Shown piece by piece: positions 8,817-17,054 of a stretch of 64,000 nt of DNA. The notes beneath the pieces are model-generated. The model searched no databases. It had not been told where the DNA came from and saw nothing but the letters and a program-made list of their open reading frames with translations. Each line of letters starts with the position of its first letter. Positions within the stretch are counted from its first letter, which is position 1. The DNA is taken from assembly GCA_013349405.1 (NCBI GenBank), contig DUZS01000014.1, positions 18,790-82,789 on the forward strand, in the 5' to 3' direction. Both the position numbers and the translations under genes were made by a program. The DNA is from Desulfuromonadales bacterium (GTDB taxonomy: Bacteria > Desulfobacterota > Desulfuromonadia > Geobacterales > Pseudopelobacteraceae).

Positions 8817-9569
8817 ATGGCACTGATTAATCACGCAAAAAAAGAGATCAATGCTAAAATCGTCTATTTTGGCCCTGCGCAAAGCGGCAAGAACACTGTG
8901 CTTGCCTATATATATTCGCGGATAAAACCTTTTCTGCGCGGGGAATTTAAATGTGTCCCTGCCGGCGCTGACGAGCTGATGTTTTTTGATTTTAGTCCGT
9001 TTGAAAGCGCCCTGCCAAACGGATATCACCTGCGCCTGCACATCTACACACTCACCGGAACAGTTACTAACCCGGCAACCTGGAAAATGACACTAAAGGG
9101 TACTGACGGCATCATGATTTTACTTGATCCGGCCCTTACCAATAGCGCTGAAGCCAGTGAAAGCGTCTCACAATTGCGGGATTTTCTCTCTGCATACGGT
9201 GTCGGCCTCCATGAAACGCCTGCTGTGCTCCAGCTTACCAGCTCTACACGGGAAATCCTGCCGGATGAGGCCGCACAGATTGCAGCGGCACTCGATCTTT
9301 CTGCGCTTTCAACCTGCCGGGCTGACGCAGCAAGCGGTGAAGGGGTGCTGGAGGCTTTGACGATACTGTCCCGACTGATTCTTGATCGGGTGGCACTCTG
9401 TGATGAGCCCTCTGCAGCGGTCAAGGACGACGCCGTGCCATCTTTGCACGTCGCTCTGCTGCCGCACGAGGTTGTTGCAGAAGGTGGAACAATCCGGATA
9501 CCATTGACAATAGGGGAGCATGGCGCGCTGCGCAGGTTGGTTGTAACGGTAAACGTTGAACTGGAATAG
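8817..9569 (+). CDS. MglA-like small GTPase
   Basis: A 250-residue GTPase related to the bacterial MglA/Ras-like family. The N-terminus ALINHAKKEINAKIVYFGPA and the P-loop GPAQSGKN (19-26) are typical; as in some MglA relatives the usual Ser/Thr after the Lys is replaced, here by Asn. The switch region contains LRLHIYTLTG in place of a plain DTPG/DTxG motif, and the guanine motif is weak (LQLTSS), so nucleotide binding may be altered. The last 60 residues extend beyond the GTPase core with an added beta-rich part. MglA proteins set cell polarity. GGGGAG lies upstream of the ATG. It ends the EF-G-like/SPOR/HEAT/GTPase run. Confidence 0.75.
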   Translation: MALINHAKKEINAKIVYFGPAQSGKNTVLAYIYSRIKPFLRGEFKCVPAGADELMFFDFSPFESALPNGYHLRLHIYTLTGTVTNPATWKMTLKGTDGIMILLDPALTNSAEASESVSQLRDFLSAYGVGLHETPAVLQLTSSTREILPDEAAQIAAALDLSALSTCRADAASGEGVLEALTILSRLILDRVALCDEPSAAVKDDAVPSLHVALLPHEVVAEGGTIRIPLTIGEHGALRRLVVTVNVELE

Positions 9570-9580
9570 CCGGTGGCTCT

Positions 9581-9603
9581 GGCGGCAGGCGAAGAAAGCC
9601 GCC
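9581..9603 (+). terminator. Weak hairpin after the MglA-like gene
   Basis: GGCGGC (9581-9586) can pair with GCCGCC (9598-9603) 12 bases after the stop codon of the GTPase gene. There is no T-run behind it, so it is at best a weak or factor-dependent terminator. Confidence 0.3.
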
Positions 9604-9630
9604 TTGGGTGCGATGTGGCTGAAATAATAA

Positions 9631-9639
9631 TTATCCACA
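9631..9639 (+). promoter_or_regulatory. Perfect DnaA box
   Basis: The nine bases TTATCCACA match the DnaA box consensus exactly and lie in an AT-rich gap, 15 bases before a putative promoter. A single box is expected by chance now and then, so a role is uncertain. Confidence 0.3.
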
Positions 9640-9653
9640 TTTTCACGATCGAC

Positions 9654-9682
9654 TTGTATACAAAAATATTACATGATATAAG
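9654..9682 (+). promoter_or_regulatory. Putative sigma-70 promoter for the kinase/BON gene
   Basis: TTGTAT (9654-9659) and TATAAG (9677-9682) are 17 bases apart, 37 bases before the ATG at 9719. The -35 element sits inside the perfect 10-base palindrome TTGTATACAA, which could be an operator half or coincidence. Confidence 0.4.
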
Positions 9683-9718
9683 CGTTGAAAATTGATTCGA
9701 TTTACTGGAGGCTGGTAC

Positions 9719-10549
9719 ATGGCAATTATCACCGTATCTCGCGAAATGGGCACTGGTGCCTACAAGATTGCTTCAGACGTTGCTCAGAGGCTCAAGTACA
9801 CCCTTATTGACGGGCCTAAAATCAAATCGCTTGCAGCAAAATACGGTCTGACCACCGAAATACTGCAGATGGTAGATGAGAAGCCGCCCTCCTACGTTAC
9901 CGCAGAAGATCGCAAGCGTGCCGCAGCCCTTAATGTGCTCGAACTGATTATCCTTGACCTTGCCCGTAAAGGTAATGTTGTTATTTACGGACGGGGCGGG
10001 CAGGATTTGCTGACCGGTTGCAGAAACGTCATCCGCCTCCGTTTTATTGCCGATTTTGAAGAACGGGTGGAGCGGTTTGCCGAACGGGAATGGATCGACC
10101 CGGATATGGCTCGATCACTGATTCGCCGCAGCGACCTCCAGAGAGGCGGGTTTATTCATTTCTATTTTGATCGCGACTGGCATGACCCCAATCACTACGA
10201 TCTCGTTTTTAATACATCACGTCTTTCAGCGGCGACCATTCTGGAATGCATTGTTGCTTCAGTCAAAGAGCCGGCCATAAAAGAGTCGGAAAAATCAGCT
10301 GTTGAAGTTATTGACAATGTTATTCTGGCCAAAAAGATTGATACAGCACTCCTCAATGCCCCTGTTCTGGAGGATTATCGCCCCTTTACCATTGAAGTCA
10401 CGAAGGGCACCGCCTCAATCAGCGGCTACATAATGTCTGAAGCCCAGAAAACCGCAGCTGTTGCGATAGTCAAATCAGTAAAAGGAGTAACGTCGATCAA
10501 GGAAGATATTCATGTGGTTGACTATAAAGCTTACAAGGAAACGATGTAG
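9719..10549 (+). CDS. Cytidylate kinase-like protein with C-terminal BON domain
   Basis: A 276-residue protein. Residues 1-190 resemble the cytidylate-kinase-like family: ITVSREMGTGAYKIA is the modified P-loop, followed by YGRGGQDLL, a lid segment with ERFAEREWID and SDLQRGGFIHFYF, and a final HYDLVFNTSRLS strand. Residues about 205-276 look like a BON domain (VTKGTASISGYIMSEAQ and a GVTSIKEDIHVV strand), a module usually found in periplasmic or membrane-associated proteins, yet there is no signal peptide here. Substrate and role are unknown; the fusion suggests regulation by a bound ligand or membrane. The frame is open from 9692, but GGAGG (9708-9712) indicates the ATG at 9719. Confidence 0.78.
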   Translation: MAIITVSREMGTGAYKIASDVAQRLKYTLIDGPKIKSLAAKYGLTTEILQMVDEKPPSYVTAEDRKRAAALNVLELIILDLARKGNVVIYGRGGQDLLTGCRNVIRLRFIADFEERVERFAEREWIDPDMARSLIRRSDLQRGGFIHFYFDRDWHDPNHYDLVFNTSRLSAATILECIVASVKEPAIKESEKSAVEVIDNVILAKKIDTALLNAPVLEDYRPFTIEVTKGTASISGYIMSEAQKTAAVAIVKSVKGVTSIKEDIHVVDYKAYKETM

Positions 10550-10563
10550 CGTCGATCTTCCAG

Positions 10564-12018
10564 TCAGTCCGGCGTGCGAGCACGCCGGATGATGCTCTCT
10601 ATCATATCGTTGAAGATGAACACATGGAATGGCAGCATGGAGTACCAGTACACTCTTCCCATTAACCCGCTCGGATAGTGGTATGCGGTCTGGATGAGGG
10701 TGTTCCCCTCGATCCTGAATTCAAGCCATGCCTTTCCAAAAACTTTCATATGGGCTTCAAGAAGCAGTCTCCGATCCTCCTGAAGGTCGATGACCTTCCA
10801 GACGTCAAGGAGATCGCCTACCCGTAGTTCCGATTCCACCCTCCTGCCGAGCGAGGTGCCGAAGCCTCCGGAAAGCTTGTCAAGAACCCCTCTGATCCGC
10901 CACAGGATGTCAAAGGAAAACCATCCCTGACGTCCTCCGATTGAAGTAAATGCTTGGAATATCCTCTGCTTCGGCGTGTCTCCGAAATTTTTACACTTGA
11001 TATCCCTGAAGAGAGAGTTGCTGAGATCCTGTTCGTCATACGCACAGGACGAACCTGCGAGACTGTCGGTCCATCTGCTCACCACCTGCTCGTTTCCGAT
11101 GGCGGCAATGGCCTTTTCTACAACCGTCTCTAAATGAAGCGGCGCTATGTCCTGAAAATAGTGCTGTGCATTTTCCTGCCCCCCCTGAAGCGGTACGGGT
11201 TCAGCTTTCTGCAGTATCCCGATCAGGAACGAGGAAAACGCGAAAGAGAAGGGCGATGTGAACATCAGTCCGAAGGAACAGAGCCACCGCGCTTCAACGG
11301 GGAGCGGCACAAAAAACCGCTTGAGCCCCATGACCTCTGAGGTGACCTGAAGCATCTCCCGAACGCTGAGGGACTGCGGGCCGATATCCGCCATGAATGT
11401 CTCCTGAACAGGAAGATCCTTCGCCTGCACCAGGTATGCAAGGAGGTCGGCGATGCCGATGACGCTCACTTTTTTTTCCATCCAGCGCGGGACAATCAGG
11501 AGTGGACACTTTTGCACCAGATTATGTAAAACTTCAAACAGTACGCTGCCCGATCCTATAATGAACCCTGCCCTCAGCCAGATCGTCTGAATCTTGTCAG
11601 GGGCTGAGCAGAGAATCTGTCCCACATCTTCCATTGTGTCGATAAAGTCATTTCCGCTATTGCCGCGACTCGGAAAACCGAGGTAGACAATCCTTTTAAC
11701 CCTCGCCGTTATACAGGCATCAAGGAATCTCTGGGCAATGGCTCTGCTGATTTCGCCGAATTCGCTGTCAGTGCCAAAAAAGCGCAGCGGGAAGTAGGCA
11801 ATATCTATTCCCGTGAGCGCTTCCATGAGAGCATTGTCATTCATGGTGGAACTTTCAACTATTTCTACGGCGTGATTGCCAAACTCATCTACCCACTGTG
11901 TTTCCTTGACGATAAGCCTGAGGTGAACGGAGTCATGCCTGAGAAGCTCCCGGGTAAGGCGCCGACCGATATAACTTCCCGGCCAGGCCACAAGAACATT
12001 AATCTGCCCATTTTTCAT
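10564..12018 (-). CDS. NAD(P)-binding SDR-type protein with DUF2867 domain
   Basis: A 484-residue protein. Residues 1-300 form an atypical SDR/NmrA-like Rossmann domain (INVLVAWPGSYIGRRLTRELL with a degenerate glycine motif, then VKRIVYLGFP and WLRAGFIIGSGS). Residues about 340-480 match DUF2867 (GWFSFDILWRIRGVLDKLSG, LRVGDLLDVW and a C-terminal YHPSGLMGRVYWY-like phrase). Proteins with this fusion are usually annotated as NAD-dependent epimerase/dehydratase-like; the substrate is unknown. The start is supported by family length but has only a weak ribosome site. It follows the flavoprotein gene 58 bases downstream on the same strand and may be co-transcribed with it. Confidence 0.75.
   Translation of the reverse strand: MKNGQINVLVAWPGSYIGRRLTRELLRHDSVHLRLIVKETQWVDEFGNHAVEIVESSTMNDNALMEALTGIDIAYFPLRFFGTDSEFGEISRAIAQRFLDACITARVKRIVYLGFPSRGNSGNDFIDTMEDVGQILCSAPDKIQTIWLRAGFIIGSGSVLFEVLHNLVQKCPLLIVPRWMEKKVSVIGIADLLAYLVQAKDLPVQETFMADIGPQSLSVREMLQVTSEVMGLKRFFVPLPVEARWLCSFGLMFTSPFSFAFSSFLIGILQKAEPVPLQGGQENAQHYFQDIAPLHLETVVEKAIAAIGNEQVVSRWTDSLAGSSCAYDEQDLSNSLFRDIKCKNFGDTPKQRIFQAFTSIGGRQGWFSFDILWRIRGVLDKLSGGFGTSLGRRVESELRVGDLLDVWKVIDLQEDRRLLLEAHMKVFGKAWLEFRIEGNTLIQTAYHYPSGLMGRVYWYSMLPFHVFIFNDMIESIIRRARTPD
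10569..10588. terminator. Hairpin between convergent genes
   Basis: CCGGCGTG (10569-10576), a CGAG loop and CACGCCGG (10581-10588) make a perfect 8-base stem at the meeting point of two convergent genes; it overlaps the last codons of the minus-strand gene. There is no clear T-run, so bidirectional termination is only plausible. Confidence 0.35.
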
Positions 12019-12075
12019 AAAAATTAACCGCCAGAAACCACTTTTTATTCACCATATAACACAACAGGGTGGGTA

Positions 12076-13809
12076 TCAAGTCTGTTGGCGTGATGACGCT
12101 GCGCTGGTCAGGCTGTCATTCAGTGTTCTGATGCGCTCCGACATCTTTTCCATGATTCTCATTGCCAGAGAAGGGTCCTGATGGATCTTCTCCATGAACA
12201 TTTTTCTGTCTATGGTTATGACCCTGGTCTCTCCCACTGCTCTCACCGTTGCTGAGCGTTTATTCCTGCCGAACATGGCCATCTCCCCGAAAATTTCACC
12301 TGAACCGAATTCTGCCAATCTGACTTCCCCGTCGCCGGTTCCTTTAACAACTTCAACTGTGCCCGAGAGTACGACAAACATGGCATCGCCTGCTTCCCCT
12401 TCAGTGAAGAGTATCTCTCCCTGTTTGTATGTCTTCCCGAGCTCTCCCATCTTCATAACCGACCTCCCTGAAACGCAATGTTCTTTTTGCAGCTGTGGGA
12501 TCACCCCCGAAAGCGCTGAATAAAACAGGCGCAGAAGGAAGACGGGGTGCAGGGTACGCAGAAATACGTCCGTATAGGGAGCGCTTCCGGTAAATGTGTC
12601 CCAGAGGACGCCGCTCATGCGCGCTTCTTTTTCAGGGTGGCTCTGCTCCCTGAATGTCATGGCGAGTACCGCCTGCCGGGCAACACTGACCTTCTGAATC
12701 ACCTTGGTGACCAGGAAGATGATCCTGCCGATGGCATTGTCCCGTGACAGTTTCCTGCAGACCGGCTCGAAAGAGTCGGCAAAGGCTGCCGCAGATACCC
12801 CGGTGAATATAGCTGTCCGCGCCGCCGCTTTTGCTGTGCGGTATGAGCCGCCGATACCGTCCTTGTAAAGCCGGTTTACGCCGGCGTCGCCGATAAAAAC
12901 AATCCTGTCACCGTACGGGGTCGGCGCCCCGTCGATGCTTATGGCCGGAGAACAGCGGCAGGAGTTTGCCGGCGGATGCCACCCGGCAGGAAAGCAGATC
13001 CGTACTTCAGGATCCTCAAAAAACGCATCAATCAGTTTCTGGTCGATATTTTCACCAAGCAGGCATACCGTTACGAATTCTCCCTTGGGAATGATAGCTG
13101 CGAACTCAAGGCGTGGCAGGTCAAGAAGGAATACATGCATTGAAGAGCCCAGGAAAAGATCAATCGCTTCCTGACCGAGGTGAAAGTCGGAAATATAGGT
13201 TTTTGTCGTCTTTGGCAGTTTAAAATTAAGCGGGGGCGCAGTCAGTGACTTGAGGAAAGCGGTGTTGATCCCCGAAGCAACCGTCACGAGGTCATACGGC
13301 TCAGACAACCCCTCGACGGTTTTCAGGCATGGTTTGCCGCCGATCCATTCAATCCCTTCAACGCGCGTCTGACGGGTTACCGCCCCTCTTTCAGTAGCAA
13401 GGCCAAGGAGATAGCCGTCAAAACTCTCCCACTGTGCATGTATGCTGCCGCGCGGTCCTCCACCCCGGTGAATGGCTGCGATCCGCTTTTCATGACCGGG
13501 AGGGTCAATCTTGATGCGTCCGACATCAGTATGCATGATATATGAGTCAATACCACGCTGCACGACCGTTGCAGGAAGGGAAATCCCTTCAAAAGCCAGC
13601 AGCTGGACCAGCGATTCGGAAATGATACCGCCGCACATGTTGCAGCCTGCAGGGCCGAAAGCCGAGAACTGCTTCGGCTCGTATATATCCAGGTGCAGTG
13701 AAATATCTGCTTTTGCGGCCATATTCTGGAGAAAGAAACTGAACAGTGAACCTGCCGGTCCACCGCCGACCACCGCAATCCTCGAGCCTGACCGGAGTTT
13801 AGCATCCAT
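12076..13809 (-). CDS. Geranylgeranyl-reductase-like flavoprotein fused to a cyclic-nucleotide-binding domain
   Basis: A 577-residue fusion. Residues 1-430 are an FAD-dependent oxidoreductase of the geranylgeranyl reductase/halogenase group: dinucleotide motif IAVVGGGPAGSLFSFFL (11-27), GCNMCGG near 55 and the FAD motif DRIVFIGDAGVNRLYKDGIG near 300. Residues about 450-565 are a CNB domain with the phosphate-binding cassette GEIFGEMAMFGRNKRSATV, which keeps the Glu and Arg needed to hold cyclic AMP or GMP. The fusion suggests an oxidoreductase switched by a cyclic nucleotide; the substrate is unknown. GAGG lies before the ATG at 13809. It sits 18 bases after a likely cyclic-nucleotide phosphodiesterase gene on the same strand. 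Confidence 0.8.
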   Translation of the reverse strand: MDAKLRSGSRIAVVGGGPAGSLFSFFLQNMAAKADISLHLDIYEPKQFSAFGPAGCNMCGGIISESLVQLLAFEGISLPATVVQRGIDSYIMHTDVGRIKIDPPGHEKRIAAIHRGGGPRGSIHAQWESFDGYLLGLATERGAVTRQTRVEGIEWIGGKPCLKTVEGLSEPYDLVTVASGINTAFLKSLTAPPLNFKLPKTTKTYISDFHLGQEAIDLFLGSSMHVFLLDLPRLEFAAIIPKGEFVTVCLLGENIDQKLIDAFFEDPEVRICFPAGWHPPANSCRCSPAISIDGAPTPYGDRIVFIGDAGVNRLYKDGIGGSYRTAKAAARTAIFTGVSAAAFADSFEPVCRKLSRDNAIGRIIFLVTKVIQKVSVARQAVLAMTFREQSHPEKEARMSGVLWDTFTGSAPYTDVFLRTLHPVFLLRLFYSALSGVIPQLQKEHCVSGRSVMKMGELGKTYKQGEILFTEGEAGDAMFVVLSGTVEVVKGTGDGEVRLAEFGSGEIFGEMAMFGRNKRSATVRAVGETRVITIDRKMFMEKIHQDPSLAMRIMEKMSERIRTLNDSLTSAASSRQQT

Positions 13810-13827
13810 CTTGAAGCCTCACGTACA

Positions 13828-14586
13828 TCAGAGCTGGTACACTGTCCCGTCTTCCATGACTTCAATCCGGTGTTGAGCGAGGCTGGCAAGTTCGGCAATT
13901 ATCTGCCGGCGATAGATTGACTTCAGGTGCATCACTACTATGCGTCGCGGCGTATCAGGAAGTTTGGCAAGTTCTGTCTCAAGCAGATGTGGCGTAAGGT
14001 GTCCGGAACGGAGCGCGAGCTCTTCCAGCGAATTGGGAAAAGATACCTCTACGACCAGCATCGAGAGCTCTGTTGCATAGCGCCATAGTAGGTGCGTGGG
14101 ACCGGTATCACCGGTAAAGAGCAATCTGCTGCTCTGGGAGCTGATCAGGAAGCCGCTGGCCGGTACAGAATGACTGACCGGTATCGGAAACACGCTGTAA
14201 CCGCACACCATTCTGCTCGTGCATGGTTCAAGCGGTTCCCAGCGGATGATTGGCGCTGCTTCGTTCGGAATAACTCCGAAATCGGGCCAGATCAAGCCGT
14301 TGAAGAGATGTTTCTTCAAGATATCGAGGACCGCTGCCATGCCGTACACATGAATGGACCTGTTGCTGCCGTTAATCAGCAGATTTTCAACAAGGCCGGC
14401 AAGCCCCTTGACATGGTCGAGGTGCGGGTGAGTTATCAAGACGGCCTCGATGAGGGCCTGCTCCTCTCCGTTAAGCGCCGCAGAAACAGTCCCGGCGTCA
14501 ACAAGCACATTATCATCGATAAGAAACGCCGGAGATTGCTGGCCCGGGTAACTGGAACCACAGCAGCCGAGTATTCTGAGTTTCAT
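13828..14586 (-). CDS. Class II cyclic-nucleotide phosphodiesterase-like metallo-hydrolase
   Basis: A 252-residue MBL-fold protein. The motif THPHLDHVKGLAGLV fits the class II phosphodiesterase signature H-x-H-L-D-H, and later metal ligands appear as PVSHSVPASGF, FTGDTGPT and VMHLKSIY near the end. MBL proteins of this branch (yeast PDE1, bacterial CpdP) hydrolyse 3',5'-cyclic nucleotides. The neighbouring genes carry cyclic-nucleotide-binding domains, which supports that reading, but another phosphoester substrate cannot be excluded. The frame is open from 14613; GAGGG five bases before ATG 14586 and the start KLRILGCCGS fit the family best. It is divergent from the CNB-CBS-DUF294 gene, with 136 bases between the start codons. 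Confidence 0.72.
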   Translation of the reverse strand: MKLRILGCCGSSYPGQQSPAFLIDDNVLVDAGTVSAALNGEEQALIEAVLITHPHLDHVKGLAGLVENLLINGSNRSIHVYGMAAVLDILKKHLFNGLIWPDFGVIPNEAAPIIRWEPLEPCTSRMVCGYSVFPIPVSHSVPASGFLISSQSSRLLFTGDTGPTHLLWRYATELSMLVVEVSFPNSLEELALRSGHLTPHLLETELAKLPDTPRRIVVMHLKSIYRRQIIAELASLAQHRIEVMEDGTVYQL

Positions 14587-14722
14587 AATTCCCTCGAATG
14601 GTCTGATGTTCAAGCAGGCGTAAAATTATTTTTATATTGACATAGTAATCAGATAAAATAAAATGCTTTTCTATTCAGCCCACACATGTGTTGAAATTTT
14701 CTTTGGAATAAAAGAGGAGAGT

Positions 14723-16618
14723 ATGAGAGCTACGCAAAAATTGATTAGTGAACTTCAGCGTCGGCGTCCGTTCGATCGCATGACAAAGGAACATGTGCAC
14801 TGGCTTGCCGAACGCATTGAGAAAGTTGAGCTGCTGCAGGATACCGTGATTCTTAAACCTGGCGTACCCTGTGAAAATCTCTTCTTCATCTTTCAGGGGA
14901 GTGTGCAGCTTGAAGCCATGGGTAACGCCAACGAAGAGCCCAATGTGCTGGCCGAACTGGAAGAAGGTGAATGTTTTCCGTTGGAAGCGATGGAAGAGGG
15001 ACGCCCGGTCTTTTCGACGTTTAGAACCACCATGGATACCGTCTGTTATCGGCTCTCCCGGGACGACTTTCATCAGTTGAAAGAGCTGAGCACCATCTTT
15101 GCTGATTTCTGTCGCTACCGTGCCGCCGGCTTTCTTGAGCAGACACGGCGGGTCTACCGGCTGCACTTTTCCCACCAGAGTGAGGAACATCAGCGCCTGA
15201 ATGTCCCGCTCTCCATTCTGATGCGTCCCAATACCCTGACTGCTGAACCGGGTGATGCCGTGCGCAGTGTCGTGACGAAGATGGACGAACAGGATCTTGA
15301 TTATGCCGTAGTTGTGGATGCCGAGTATCGCCCTGCCGGGATATTCACCATGCGCGACCTGCTGCGCAAGGTGGTGGTGCCGGGTGGAGATCTCAATATC
15401 CCGGTAGGTGAGGTAATGACCGCTTCACCACTCTGTCTGCCGGTGTCCGCTCACGGTTACGAAGCCGCACTGTTACTGGCTGAGGAGTCTATCCACCATG
15501 TTGTTCTGGTTGACAGGGAACGTCTGGCAGGTATTGTCACCGAGCGGGACCTGTTCAATCTGCAGCGGGTCAGCCTGAGTCAGATCAACGCTGAGATAGC
15601 AACCGCGGCAGATCTGGTCAAGCTCAAACGCTTGACCGCTGATATCGAATTGCTGTGCGAGAACATGATCATTCAGGGGGTCACCTCCGACCATCTGACC
15701 CGGATCATTACCACTCTCAACGATCGTGTCATCGAGCGAGTGCTTAACCTTGAGCTTGCCGGTGTCAATCTGCAGGGGATTCGTCTTGCCTGGATAGCTC
15801 TCGGCAGCGAAGGACGCTTTGAACAGACCTTCTCCACCGATCAGGACAACGCCATCATCTTTGAGGCTCCGGCCGGCATGTACCCGGAGAGCGTGCGCAA
15901 GCTGCTTCTGCCGGTGGCTAAAAGATTCAATCAGGCGCTTGATTTCATCGGGTTTCCGCTCTGCAAGGGTAACATCATGGCGAGTAATCCTGAGTGTTGT
16001 TTGAGCTTCAAGGAATGGCAGAAACGTTTTGAAGAGTGGAGTACTGTTCCGACACCAGAGGCACTCCTCAACTCCAAAATTTTCTTTGATTTCCGTCACC
16101 TCTACGGTGACTCCGGACTTTCTGACCGTCTTCGCACCTGGTTGACAAAAATTTGCATCGGCAAGCCGCGTTTTCTCCATCTCTTGACTGAAAACGCCCT
16201 GTTGCACACCCCGCCAATCGGTTTTTTTCGTGATTTTGTGGTAGGCACCGACAAGGATCATCCCAATACCATCGACATCAAAAATAATGGTGTCTCTCTC
16301 TTTGTCGAAGCTGCCCGGGTTTTTGCCTTTGCCAAAGGAGTCACCTGCGTCAATACCAAGCAACGTCTGCTTGCCGCCGGAGAGATTTGTAAATACTCGA
16401 AAAGCGAGATCAACGCCTGGGTCGACGCATTTTCATTTCTGCAGTCACTGCGCATTCGTCACCAACTGGAAGATCGTCGCGATGGCGGCAACGGCCACAA
16501 TCGGATAAATCCCAATGATTTGAACAATCTGGATCGCAAAATTTTTCTGGAATCCTTGCGGCAGGCCGGTGTCCTGCAGAAGAACATGGCGAGTGAATTT
16601 AAAATAAGGTCGATGTAG
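14723..16618 (+). CDS. CNB-CBS-DUF294 putative nucleotidyltransferase
   Basis: A 631-residue signalling protein with domains in order: a cyclic-nucleotide-binding-like domain (about 20-130) whose phosphate cassette is degenerate, two CBS domains (about 165-290; AVRSVVTKMDEQ and GEVMTASPL, GIVTERDLF), the DUF294 nucleotidyltransferase-like domain with GSEGRFEQTFSTDQDNA near 370 and a helical DUF294 C-terminal domain. It resembles GlnD-type transferases without the uridylyl-removing part; target unknown. The frame is open from 14663, but GAGGAGA at 14714-14720 points to ATG 14723. The last residues ASEFKIRSM lie in a segment whose sequence recurs beyond the following toxin-antitoxin pair, so the C-terminus may have been altered by that event. 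Confidence 0.85.
   Translation: MRATQKLISELQRRRPFDRMTKEHVHWLAERIEKVELLQDTVILKPGVPCENLFFIFQGSVQLEAMGNANEEPNVLAELEEGECFPLEAMEEGRPVFSTFRTTMDTVCYRLSRDDFHQLKELSTIFADFCRYRAAGFLEQTRRVYRLHFSHQSEEHQRLNVPLSILMRPNTLTAEPGDAVRSVVTKMDEQDLDYAVVVDAEYRPAGIFTMRDLLRKVVVPGGDLNIPVGEVMTASPLCLPVSAHGYEAALLLAEESIHHVVLVDRERLAGIVTERDLFNLQRVSLSQINAEIATAADLVKLKRLTADIELLCENMIIQGVTSDHLTRIITTLNDRVIERVLNLELAGVNLQGIRLAWIALGSEGRFEQTFSTDQDNAIIFEAPAGMYPESVRKLLLPVAKRFNQALDFIGFPLCKGNIMASNPECCLSFKEWQKRFEEWSTVPTPEALLNSKIFFDFRHLYGDSGLSDRLRTWLTKICIGKPRFLHLLTENALLHTPPIGFFRDFVVGTDKDHPNTIDIKNNGVSLFVEAARVFAFAKGVTCVNTKQRLLAAGEICKYSKSEINAWVDAFSFLQSLRIRHQLEDRRDGGNGHNRINPNDLNNLDRKIFLESLRQAGVLQKNMASEFKIRSM
16542..16615 (+). repeat. 3' end of the DUF294 gene, left copy of a broken direct duplication
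   Basis: This segment recurs in shortened form at 17513-17564. Twenty-two bases at 16594-16615 are identical to 17543-17564, and the upstream part (TTTTTCTGGAATCCTTGCG) matches 17514-17532 with one mismatch and one inserted base. The two copies flank the toxin-antitoxin pair. Confidence 0.7.
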
Positions 16619-16755
16619 GGTCCATTTTTGGGTGCGCATGGAACTACCTCAGAACCTGGCATGCACTGCTTTAAAGAAGAAATAAATATCATCCAGACCT
16701 TCGAGATTTCAAAGTGCCGTGGTGGTAAAATCTCTTCAGTCTTCCGGTTTTCTGC

Positions 16756-16783
16756 TTGCGCCCCTTCCTCCATGTGCTACAAT
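16756..16783 (+). promoter_or_regulatory. Putative promoter of the first toxin-antitoxin pair
   Basis: TTGCGC (16756-16761) and TACAAT (16778-16783) are separated by 16 bases and lie 47 bases before the antitoxin ATG. They are the best sigma-70-like match in this gap. Confidence 0.4.
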
Positions 16784-16829
16784 AAATTTTGGTGTGTCAC
16801 ATAAGAGATTATAAGGAGGCATCGCAATT

Positions 16830-17054
16830 ATGAAACTTTCCATACGCGAAGCACGCCAGTCACTCTCAACTATTGAGCAGATTCTGAATCTGGAAGGTAC
16901 GGTGACAATTACCAGAAGAGGTAAAGAAATTGCGAAGGTCATTCCTTTCAACAGGCCGCTTTCTATCCCGTCACACCGCACTCTCCGGGAAAAATCGCTG
17001 CGCCAGAAAACAGGAAGCGAGCAGCTTGTAAGGGCTGATAGAGACGAGCGATGA
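16830..17054 (+). CDS. Phd/YefM-type antitoxin
   Basis: A 74-residue protein with the Phd/YefM start MKLSIREARQSL, a central strand TVTITRRGKEIAKVIP and a basic, probably disordered C-terminal tail that would wrap the toxin. It should bind both the PIN toxin encoded next and its own promoter. AAGGAGG (16815-16821) lies upstream of the ATG. The end overlaps the toxin start in an ATGA arrangement, a usual sign of a two-gene toxin-antitoxin unit. The pair lies between two copies of the preceding gene's 3' end, so it was probably acquired by insertion. Confidence 0.85.
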   Translation: MKLSIREARQSLSTIEQILNLEGTVTITRRGKEIAKVIPFNRPLSIPSHRTLREKSLRQKTGSEQLVRADRDER

